From the NCBI RefSeq assembly GCF_006483445.1, contig NZ_PPPT01000151.1, positions 1 to 37,243 on the forward strand: a stretch of DNA of 37,243 nucleotides. The letters are read 5' to 3'. The position numbers were made by a program, and so were the translations under genes. Below, piece by piece: positions 31,234 to 37,243 of this stretch; position 1 is the stretch's first letter; the number at the start of each line of letters is the position of its first letter. The notes beneath the pieces were generated by a model. That model saw nothing but the letters and a program-made list of their open reading frames with translations. It had not been told where the DNA came from and made no database searches. Origin of the DNA: Bradyrhizobium guangdongense (GTDB taxonomy: Bacteria > Pseudomonadota > Alphaproteobacteria > Rhizobiales > Xanthobacteraceae).

Positions 31234-32379
31234 CTATTTCTTGCGCCAGACGAACAGTCCGGACATCGCGTAGTTCCACACCACGCCCATCAGCGCACCG
31301 GCCATGCCGGCGAGCCACCAGATCGGCTCCTGGTCGTAGACCGAGAAGGCGACGCCGACATTGGCGAACAGGCCGACGCTGCACACGATGTAGAAGGCGA
31401 TCAGGCCGCGCAGGATCGCAAAGCCCTTCAGCCGCTGATCGCGATAGGTGAGGAAATTGTTGAGGATGAAGTTGCTGGTCATGGCGACCAGGGCGCCCGC
31501 GGCCTGCGCCTCCGCGAACGGCTCCTTGAAGATCTCGAGCGCGATGAACAGCGTCGTGAGATGCACGACGAGGCCGATCGAGCCGACCATCGCAAACAGC
31601 AGGAAACGCAGCGAGACCGCGTCGTTGGTCAGTTTTGCGAGCACGAGGCCGACGAAATCCAGCGCGACCATGGAATCGAGCTTGCTCTCGCCGTGCTGGC
31701 GTTCGCCAAAGGTGTAGGGAATTTCCACGGCGCGTAGGGACCCATGAGCCGACGCGACGACGTCGAGCAGGATCTTGAAGCCGTGCACGGATAACTTCGG
31801 TGCGAGCTCGCCGAAACGATCAGTGCGGATCATGAAGAAGCCGCTCATGGGATCGGCGATTTCGACCTGCAGCACCTTCCTGGCGACCTCGGTCGCAAGT
31901 TGGCTCGCTCCGGCGCGCTGCTTGTTGAAACCTTCGTTCTTGTAGCCTTCGATATAGCGGCTGCCTACGACGAGATCGGCCTGCCCGCTCTGCAGCAGCG
32001 CGAGCATTTTTGGCAGTTGCGACTCGTCGTGCTGGAGATCGGCGTCGATCACGGCCGCATAGGGCGCGCTCGAGGCTAGGATGCCTTCGATGCAGGCGCC
32101 GGACAGGCCGCGCCGGCCGATGCGGCGGATGCAGCGCACCCGGCTGTCGCGCTGGGCCAGGCTCCGCACCACGTCAAAGGTGCCGTCGGGCGAATTGTCG
32201 TCGACGAAGATGGCTTCCCAGGCAACGCCCTGCAGCGTCGCCTCCAGCCGCCGATAAAGGACGGTGACGTTGTCGCGCTCGTTGAAGGTGGGCACGACGA
32301 CCGAAAGCTCGGGCGAGCGCAACGGGGCTTGCTGGCCCTGCGGCGGGCTTTCGGGGCCCGGTCTGATCGCTTCATTCAT
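31234..32379 (-). CDS. GT2 polyprenyl-phosphate sugar synthase with C-terminal GtrA domain
   Basis: A 381-residue protein. Residues 25-245 form a DPM1-like GT-A domain: SVVVPTFNERDNV (26-38), FVDDNSPDGTFDVV (58-71) and the DAD motif VIDADLQHDE (110-119), with SGFFMIRTDRF further on. Residues about 255-378 contain four membrane helices of the GtrA type (FAMVGSIGLVVHLTTLF, then SNFILNNFLTYRDQRLKGF), thought to help flip the product. It would attach a hexose, possibly mannose, to a polyprenyl phosphate at the cytosolic face. The downstream GT39 gene starts six bases later and would use the product. The start ATG at 32379 is the only sensible one. Confidence 0.92.
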   Translation of the reverse strand: MNEAIRPGPESPPQGQQAPLRSPELSVVVPTFNERDNVTVLYRRLEATLQGVAWEAIFVDDNSPDGTFDVVRSLAQRDSRVRCIRRIGRRGLSGACIEGILASSAPYAAVIDADLQHDESQLPKMLALLQSGQADLVVGSRYIEGYKNEGFNKQRAGASQLATEVARKVLQVEIADPMSGFFMIRTDRFGELAPKLSVHGFKILLDVVASAHGSLRAVEIPYTFGERQHGESKLDSMVALDFVGLVLAKLTNDAVSLRFLLFAMVGSIGLVVHLTTLFIALEIFKEPFAEAQAAGALVAMTSNFILNNFLTYRDQRLKGFAILRGLIAFYIVCSVGLFANVGVAFSVYDQEPIWWLAGMAGALMGVVWNYAMSGLFVWRKK

Positions 32380-32605
32380 GACGGCAGCGTATATCCGCCG
32401 CGTCCTGCGATGCCAAGCTGGGGTTTCCTGGGAAAGCGACCAAAAGGGGCCCTAAAATGCCAACGACCCCGGAACAGGGGCGCGCGTACATCCGGCGCAG
32501 CCTTATCTATTCCAAGGTCGTCCCAGCGCCGGAGTTTGTGCTCAACGTCGCCGTTAGACACTAGATGGGGAGCCCAAGGGCCATCCGCAAGGGGTGGCTT
32601 CAGGC

Positions 32606-32809
32606 TTATTGGTTCGGAACTTCCCGGATCACCGGCCCACGCGGGGCGGGTGTGGCTGGCGCAGGGGCCATGGCTGGTGGCGCAGGCTCGGCCTTCGCGG
32701 GCTTCGCCGGCTTGCCGATCTGTCCGATGGGCCCAAAAACGATGGCAACCGCGAGCACGACCGCCGCGACGATCGCACCAAAAATGCCTCCGACCGACTC
32801 AGACGACAT
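32606..32809 (-). CDS. small single-pass membrane protein with Pro/Ala-rich tail
   Basis: A 67-residue product. A hydrophobic helix (about 8-26; IFGAIVAAVVLAVAIVFG) follows a short N-terminus (MSSESVGG), and then comes a tail of alternating proline and alanine (AKAEPAPPAMAPAPATPAPR). The tail ends GPVIREVPNQ. The composition supports a real small membrane protein, but the ribosome-binding site is weak (GAACGAG) and I do not recognise the family. No function is proposed. It lies alone between the GT2 gene and the next small secreted protein on the same strand; 32380-32605 has no other feature. Confidence 0.55.
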   Translation of the reverse strand: MSSESVGGIFGAIVAAVVLAVAIVFGPIGQIGKPAKPAKAEPAPPAMAPAPATPAPRGPVIREVPNQ

Positions 32810-32905
32810 GCGGGGCTCGTTCCTGTTCCATGGGAGGGCAGTGATACCACGGATGAATGCGCAGCCGGAAGGGCTTGGGGCTGCGACGGTTAATCCACGA
32901 AGGGC

Positions 32906-33265
32906 TCAGCGCGTCGGCGGCCTGTGCTTCACATACGCCGTCACGACGTCCTTCTGCGCCGATTCGACCGCCCTGTTCGCGGTGGCGAGATGCGCGCTGG
33001 AATCGATGTTCGGGTACTGCGTGGTCAGGTAGTCGAGCAGTGTCACGCGGTAGTTCTGCCGCTCCGAGGGACAGGCGCTGGCGACCGAGCGGGAAAAATC
33101 CTGTTCCGAAAGGCCCTGGTTGCTGTCACGCGAATACTCCCGCGCCAGGCATTTCCAATAATAGTCCCTGCCCTGCATCGCCAGTTTCTGCGCGCCCGCA
33201 TCGTCGTCATCGGCAATGGCGGCAGATGTCATCATGATCAGCACCGTGGCGATCAGCACCCGCAT
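32906..33265 (-). CDS. small secreted hypothetical protein (119 aa)
   Basis: The protein begins with a signal peptide (MRVLIATVLIMMTSAAIA, cleavage before DDDDAG). The mature part is a helical domain of about 100 residues with two cysteines (C39 in YYWKCLAREYS and C65 in SVASACPSERQN), likely to form one disulfide. AAAGGAGAACAAG before the ATG is a strong ribosome-binding site. I do not recognise the family. It is divergent from the DUF72 gene, with about 116 bases between them. Confidence 0.82.
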   Translation of the reverse strand: MRVLIATVLIMMTSAAIADDDDAGAQKLAMQGRDYYWKCLAREYSRDSNQGLSEQDFSRSVASACPSERQNYRVTLLDYLTTQYPNIDSSAHLATANRAVESAQKDVVTAYVKHRPPTR

Positions 33266-33381
33266 CTTGTTCTCCTTTTTTTGCGGCTCCCATCGTGCAG
33301 CTTAAACGGGACGTCGCAACTGGCCAATCACTTCTCGTTTGATTAGGATGCACTGCCTCCCCCTTCGCGCGAGATCCTCCC

Positions 33382-34203
33382 GTGGCCAAACCAAAAACCG
33401 CGACCGCAAAATCCGGCAACATCTATATCGGCGTCGGCGGCTGGACGTTTGAGCCCTGGCGCGGCGTGTTCTATCCCGAAAAGCTCACGCAGGCGAAGGA
33501 GCTGTCCTACGCAGCCTCAAAGCTCACCTCGATCGAGATCAACGGCACCTATTACGGCTCGCAGAAGCCGGAGAGCTTTCGCAAATGGGCAGCCGAAGTG
33601 CCCGACGGCTTCATCTTCTCGCTCAAGGGACCGCGCTTTGCCACCAACCGCCGCGTGCTCGCGGAGGCCGGCGACTCCGTGAAGCGCTTCTACGATTCCG
33701 GCGTGCTGGAGCTGCGCGATCGCCTCGGCCCCGTGCTCTGGCAATTCGCGCCGACCAAGAAATTCGACGGCGCCGACTTTGGCAAGTTCCTGGAGCTGTT
33801 GCCGCGCAAGCTCGACGGCCGCGCGCTGCGCCACGTCGTCGAGGTCCGTCACGACAGCTTTTGCACGCCCGACTTCGTGGCGCTGATCAGGGAGTTCGAG
33901 ACGCCCGTCGTGTTCGCGGAGCACGGCAAATATCCGGCGATCGCGGATGTCGCCAGCGATTTCGTCTATGCGCGGCTGCAAAAGGGCAATGACGAGCTGA
34001 AGACCTGCTACCCGCCAAAGGAGCTCGATGCCTGGGGCAAGCGGTTTCAGGCCTGGGCCTCGGGCAGCGAACCCGACGACCTGCCGAAGGTCGACAAGGC
34101 CAAGCCCAAGAAAGAGCCGCGCGACGTCTTCGCCTATGTCATCCACGAGGGCAAGGTGCGCGCGCCGGCAGGCGCGATGGAGCTGATCGCGCGCGTGAAG
34201 TAG
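33382..34203 (+). CDS. DUF72 (YecE-like) protein
   Basis: A 273-residue TIM-barrel protein starting with a GTG codon. Family marks are IYIGVGGWTFEPWRGVFYPE (14-33), the SIEINGTYYGSQKPESFRKW strand, FSLKGPRFATNRR, LGPVLWQFAPTKKF and VVEVRHDSFCTPDFV. The D and E/H residues in these strands line the barrel opening. The biochemical function of DUF72 is not established. The C-terminal segment is richer in lysine (VDKAKPKKEPRDVFAYVIHEG) than average. It ends 13 bases from the convergent Bug-type gene. The GTG start is supported because the conserved core begins soon after and no ATG is near. Confidence 0.9.
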   Translation: MAKPKTATAKSGNIYIGVGGWTFEPWRGVFYPEKLTQAKELSYAASKLTSIEINGTYYGSQKPESFRKWAAEVPDGFIFSLKGPRFATNRRVLAEAGDSVKRFYDSGVLELRDRLGPVLWQFAPTKKFDGADFGKFLELLPRKLDGRALRHVVEVRHDSFCTPDFVALIREFETPVVFAEHGKYPAIADVASDFVYARLQKGNDELKTCYPPKELDAWGKRFQAWASGSEPDDLPKVDKAKPKKEPRDVFAYVIHEGKVRAPAGAMELIARVK

Positions 34204-34216
34204 GCATAGCCGCTTC

Positions 34217-35185
34217 CTAATCCAGCTTGATGCCGGCGTCGCGAATGAGCCTGGTCCAGCTCGCATGCTCCGCCGCGACAAAAGCCTCCAGCCCATCCGG
34301 CCTGTCCCACACCTCGCCGCCGGTCTTCTCGAACCGTTCCGTCAGCTCCGGCAGCACCGCGCGGATGTCGGCGCGCAGTTTGGCGATCACAACGGGCGGC
34401 GTCTTCACGGGTGCGAAGATGGCGAGCCAGGAATCGACGTCGAGCCCGGTCACGCCCGCCTCCGACATCGTGGGAACGTCAGGCGCAAGCCGGCTGCGCT
34501 TCGACGACAGCACGGCAATGCCCCGCGCCTGCTCCGATTGCACATATGGCAGGCCGGCCGCGATGGAATCGAAGAACAGGTCGACGCGGCCGGCCAACAG
34601 ATCAGTAAATGCCTGCGGCGAGCTCTTGTAGGGCACTTCCAGCAGCTTGATGCCGGCGGCCTTCATGAAAGCAGCCGCCACCAGCTGTTGCCCGGTGCCG
34701 ACACCGGCCGTCGCAACCGTGATCGAGCCGGGCCTTTCCTTTGCCGCAGCGACGATCGCATTCACATCGGCCTGCGGCAGGTCCTTGCGGCCGACCATCA
34801 CATAGCCGAAGCGATAGACCATCGCGACGGGCACAAAATCGCGCAGCGGATCGTAGGCCAGATTGGAATAGAGCGCGGAATTGAAGGCCATGTTAGAGAG
34901 CCCGCCGACCACGAGCGTGTAACCGTCCGGCGTGCTTTGCGCGGCGGCTAGCGTTCCCACCACCGTGCCCGCGCCGGGCTTGTTCTCGACAAAGAAGGAT
35001 TGGCCCAAACGTTTCAACAGGGCGTCGGTCAGCGCGCGCCCAACCAGGTCGTAGCTGCCACCGGGGCCGATCGGAACGATGATTTTGACGGGACGTTCCG
35101 GATAGCTGGTCTGCGCCTGGATCGGCATCATGCCCAGCGCTAACGCGACGGCGATTGCCGTGAGTAACCGGCCTGCCCCAATCAT
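34217..35185 (-). CDS. Bug-type (tripartite tricarboxylate transporter) solute-binding protein
   Basis: A 322-residue periplasmic protein. A signal peptide (MIGAGRLLTAIAVALALGMM, cleavage after QA near residue 25) is followed by YPERPVKIIVPIGPGGSYDL, the Bug/TctC opening. The ligand loops include NKPGAGTVVGTLAAAQSTPDG and the C-terminal core PYKSSPQAFTDLLAGRVD. Bug proteins bind carboxylates, amino acids or nicotinate-like compounds. No TctA/TctB membrane genes are adjacent, which is common for this expanded family. ATG 35185 is set by GGAGGGCAGG upstream and by the signal peptide. It is divergent from the DUF488 gene. Confidence 0.93.
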   Translation of the reverse strand: MIGAGRLLTAIAVALALGMMPIQAQTSYPERPVKIIVPIGPGGSYDLVGRALTDALLKRLGQSFFVENKPGAGTVVGTLAAAQSTPDGYTLVVGGLSNMAFNSALYSNLAYDPLRDFVPVAMVYRFGYVMVGRKDLPQADVNAIVAAAKERPGSITVATAGVGTGQQLVAAAFMKAAGIKLLEVPYKSSPQAFTDLLAGRVDLFFDSIAAGLPYVQSEQARGIAVLSSKRSRLAPDVPTMSEAGVTGLDVDSWLAIFAPVKTPPVVIAKLRADIRAVLPELTERFEKTGGEVWDRPDGLEAFVAAEHASWTRLIRDAGIKLD

Positions 35186-35335
35186 CCTGCCCTCCGCCGC
35201 GCGGCCGGTTCGACCGGCTCTCGGCCAAACTATGCAACACGTAGCCCGTCGCAGCAACATGGCCTCCGCGGTTATGGCGAGTGCTTCGGAGATGACGTAA
35301 CCTTTTCCGGAGAGCCAATCACGCGGACAACCGAC

Positions 35336-35800
35336 ATGGCGCGCAAGGCCAATCGCCTCTTCACCATCGGCTATGAGCAGACACCGCCAAACGCGGTGCT
35401 GGACGAGCTCGAACAGGCCGGCGTCAAGCTTTTGGTCGATGTTCGCGCAGTGACCTCGTCGCGGCGGCCGGGCTTTTCCAAGAAGCAGCTCGCCGCCGGC
35501 CTCGACGAGCGCGGCATCGCCTATGTGCATCTCGCAGCGCTTGGCACGCCCAAGGACGGCCGCCTCGCTGCCCGCAGCGGGCAATTCGACGTTCTGGAGA
35601 AGATCTATTCAAAGCACCTGAAAACGCCGCAGGCCCGCGAAGAGATGGACGAGCTGTCCGCACTGGTGAAGAAGGCCGGTCCCGTCTGCCTGCTCTGCTA
35701 TGAGCGCGACCACACCCATTGCCATCGCCAGATGATTGCCGAGATCATCGAGGAGCGTGACGAGGTGACGGTGACGAATTTGGTGGGGCGGCAGTTTTGA
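35336..35800 (+). CDS. DUF488 domain protein
   Basis: A 154-residue cytosolic protein. Family motifs are FTIGYEQ (9-15), LVDVRAVTSSRRPGFSK (33-49), the LAALGTPKD loop (67-74) and the cysteine/histidine cluster VCLLCYERDHTHCHR (117-131; C118, C121, C129, H130), which may bind a metal. The function of DUF488 is unknown. No close ribosome-binding site is obvious before ATG 35336, but CGGAGAG occurs about 25 bases upstream. A REP-like repeat follows four bases after the stop. Confidence 0.9.
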   Translation: MARKANRLFTIGYEQTPPNAVLDELEQAGVKLLVDVRAVTSSRRPGFSKKQLAAGLDERGIAYVHLAALGTPKDGRLAARSGQFDVLEKIYSKHLKTPQAREEMDELSALVKKAGPVCLLCYERDHTHCHRQMIAEIIEERDEVTVTNLVGRQF

Positions 35801-35803
35801 AGC

Positions 35804-35932
35804 TGTCATTCCGGGGCGTGCGAAGCGCGAGCCCGGAATCCATTCATCCTCAAGGTCTGCGGCCCGATGGATTCCGGGCTCGACGCTCCGGTTCGCGCTT
35901 GCGCGGTCCCGTCGCGCCGCCCCGGAATGACG
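35804..35932. repeat. REP-like paired intergenic repeat
   Basis: The arms TGTCATTCCGGGGCGTGCG...GCCCGGAATCCAT and ATGGATTCCGGGCTCG...GCCGCCCCGGAATGACG are inverted, with a longer right arm containing extra GCGCGG/CCGCGC-like pairing. It fills the gap between the convergent DUF488 and PhzF genes and is a likely bidirectional terminator. Confidence 0.8.
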
Positions 35933-35947
35933 GGGTGGTGGGAGTGT

Positions 35948-36862
35948 CTACCCCTCGCCCGCGAGCCGGAACGTTCCTTCCATCATCGGCACGCACTGCC
36001 CGCCGACATGGGCGGAGAGAATGCTGCCGCCTTCCTTGCGCACGCGCGTCAGGAGGATGCTGGGACGGCCCATGTCAAAACCCTGGCCGATGGTGAGTTT
36101 CAGCTCGCCATCGCGCCTGGCATCGAGCTCGGCCAGCAGCGCGGCGGCCGCGACCGTGGCGCTGCCGGTGGCGGGATCCTCGATCAGGCCGCTCGAGCCC
36201 GGGAAGAACATCCGCGCCTGCAGATCGCAGGGTTTTTCCGCCGCGGGCACGTCGCGCGTATAGAAATAAACGGCGAACGCCCCGTCGCACGGCAATACGC
36301 GGGCGAATGCAGCAGCATCGGCCTTGGCCCGCCGCACCGCATCGCGCGTGCGCAATTCCGCGACCACGAAGGCCGTTCCGACGCCCACGACCTGCGGCGC
36401 ATGGCGATCGGACGTGACGTCCTCCGCGCTCAGCGACAGGCAGGCCGCAATGTCGGCCGCAGACAGTTTTGCGGCGCGCGTCAGGGCCTGCGGCGCGGTC
36501 AGCTCGGTAGAGACGACGCGGCCCTGCTCGCGCCTGATATCGACCGGCACGAGGCCCGCCTTCTCCTCGAACAGCAGCCGCGGCTTCAGCTCCTTGGCGA
36601 GCGTGGCCATAACGTAGGCGGTGCCGACATTGGGATGGCCCGCGAAGGGCAGCTCCCTGACCGGCGTGAAGATGCGCACCTCGGCATCGTTGGTCTTGTC
36701 GCGCGGCGGCAGCACAAAGGTCGTCTCGGAATAGTTGAACTCGGTCGCGATCGACTGCATCTGCGCCGTGGTCAAGCCACCGGCATCGAGCACAACGGCG
36801 AGCGGATTGCCGCCGAAGGCGCGGTCGGTGAACACGTCGACGGTGATGTAACGCCGCTGCAT
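35948..36862 (-). CDS. PhzF family isomerase/epimerase-fold protein
   Basis: A 304-residue cytosolic protein with the two-domain diaminopimelate-epimerase-like fold. It begins RYITVDVFTDRAFGGNPLAV, has the catalytic E46 in EFNYSETTFVLPP, the ELPFAGHPNVGTAYVM loop (about 70-85) and the second-domain motif LIEDPATGSATVAAAALLAE. PhzF itself isomerises a phenazine precursor, but no phenazine genes are here and most family members have unknown substrates. The upstream region 36863-36965 separates it from the class III cyclase gene on the same strand. The cyclase ends 104 bases before it, so they may share a transcript. Confidence 0.92.
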   Translation of the reverse strand: MQRRYITVDVFTDRAFGGNPLAVVLDAGGLTTAQMQSIATEFNYSETTFVLPPRDKTNDAEVRIFTPVRELPFAGHPNVGTAYVMATLAKELKPRLLFEEKAGLVPVDIRREQGRVVSTELTAPQALTRAAKLSAADIAACLSLSAEDVTSDRHAPQVVGVGTAFVVAELRTRDAVRRAKADAAAFARVLPCDGAFAVYFYTRDVPAAEKPCDLQARMFFPGSSGLIEDPATGSATVAAAALLAELDARRDGELKLTIGQGFDMGRPSILLTRVRKEGGSILSAHVGGQCVPMMEGTFRLAGEG

Positions 36863-36965
36863 CTGTCTGCCCTCTCAAAAATGTCGGCGGCACTCTACAT
36901 GCCGACATTGTCAGCCGTCACGCCCCTCAATTGAGTGCATTCGGTGCAATCGTGCGCGAGGCTCT

Positions 36966-37243
36966 TCAGCCCAGTTGATAGACCGCGACCGGGCGCTCAT
37001 AGCCGCGCACCTCGACCTCGCCGAGCTCGATAGCGTCATCGCCGTCATCGCCGAGCGCATCGCGCACCGAAGACGAGATCAGGAACTGCGAGCCAAATTC
37101 CTTGTTCAGCGCTTCCAGGCGCGAGGCGAAGTTCACGGTGTCGCCGATGACGGTATACTCCTTGCGGCGGGGCGAGCCGATATTGCCGGCGACGACCTCG
37201 CCGAAATGGATGCCGATGCCGATGCGCAGCGGCCAGCTCGATC
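36966..37243 (-). CDS. class III adenylate/guanylate cyclase, C-terminal part (5' end outside window)
   Basis: The visible 91 complete codons encode the end of a cyclase catalytic domain. IGIGIHFGEVVAGNIGSPRR is followed by KEYTVIGDTVNFASRLEALN, where the N and R of VNFASR are the transition-state residues, and then by ISSSVRDALGDDGDDAIELG. It ends GYERPVAVYQLG with a TGA stop at 36966. The sensor or N-terminal region lies beyond the right edge, so the input signal is unknown. It is a second class III cyclase besides the CHASE2 one, 7 kb away. Confidence 0.9.
   Translation of the reverse strand, partial: SSWPLRIGIGIHFGEVVAGNIGSPRRKEYTVIGDTVNFASRLEALNKEFGSQFLISSSVRDALGDDGDDAIELGEVEVRGYERPVAVYQLG

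Noticed and set aside
35948..36862. Phenazine biosynthesis
   Set aside because: PhzF-fold proteins are widespread with other or unknown substrates, and no other phz genes are present.

Overview
The window looks like chromosomal DNA of a Bradyrhizobium-like alphaproteobacterium (Nitrobacteraceae). The grounds are high GC with strong third-position GC bias, many copies of hairpin-forming intergenic repeats of the CGTCATTCCGGGGCG...CCCGGAATCCAT type, a CIRCE-controlled groESL operon, and many protein families typical of Rhizobiales. This assignment rests on recognition, not on a database search. Most of the window is housekeeping or conserved accessory DNA; there is no prophage, CRISPR array or large island.

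Layout. 1-4.2 kb: glutathione transferase, a short core-type MetE methionine synthase with a small secreted protein, a Cys4 protein of unknown function, xanthine phosphoribosyltransferase and a MoaB/CinA-type molybdopterin-binding protein. 4.3-9.8 kb: the Anbu locus (circularly permuted ATP-grasp, alpha-E protein, transglutaminase-like protease, Anbu proteasome-type peptidase, then an SDR), with a near-consensus sigma-54 promoter in front and a Sel1-repeat gene inserted antisense before Anbu. 10-15.3 kb: MFS exporter, CNT nucleoside transporter, rhomboid protease, a cupin with a histone-H1-like tail, a 143-bp MITE-like inverted repeat and Usg. 15.5-17.8 kb: groES-groEL with promoter, CIRCE operator, an intercistronic hairpin and a strong terminator. 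17.8-18.4 kb: a cluster of REP-like repeats, one pair of which brackets a GIY-YIG nuclease gene like a small mobile cassette. 18.5-21.2 kb: signal peptidase I, a slipin, and a 670-bp non-coding stretch that appears to encode a structured RNA made of two tandem tRNA-like bodies with exchanged acceptor strands. 21.2-23.4 kb: LysR regulator divergent from an isochorismatase-like hydrolase and a GST. 23.5-29.7 kb: secreted caspase-like protein, DUF2778 (Tlde1-like) membrane protein, DUF899 thioredoxin-like protein, and a FecR-domain/CHASE2-adenylate cyclase pair. 29.7-32.4 kb: a polyprenyl-phosphate glycosyltransferase pair (GT2-GtrA plus GT39). 32.6-37.2 kb: two small membrane or secreted proteins, DUF72, a Bug-type solute-binding protein, DUF488, PhzF and the 3' end of a second class III cyclase.

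How the genes work together. The Anbu locus probably acts as one peptide-modification or proteolysis module induced by nitrogen limitation. FecR and the CHASE2 cyclase probably form a periplasm-sensing cAMP module. GT2-GtrA and GT39 probably make and use a lipid-linked sugar to decorate an envelope glycolipid. GroES and GroEL are a chaperonin under HrcA control.

The two most novel observations are the tandem tRNA-like RNA (minus strand, about 21093-20860) and the REP-bracketed GIY-YIG cassette (18036-18436).
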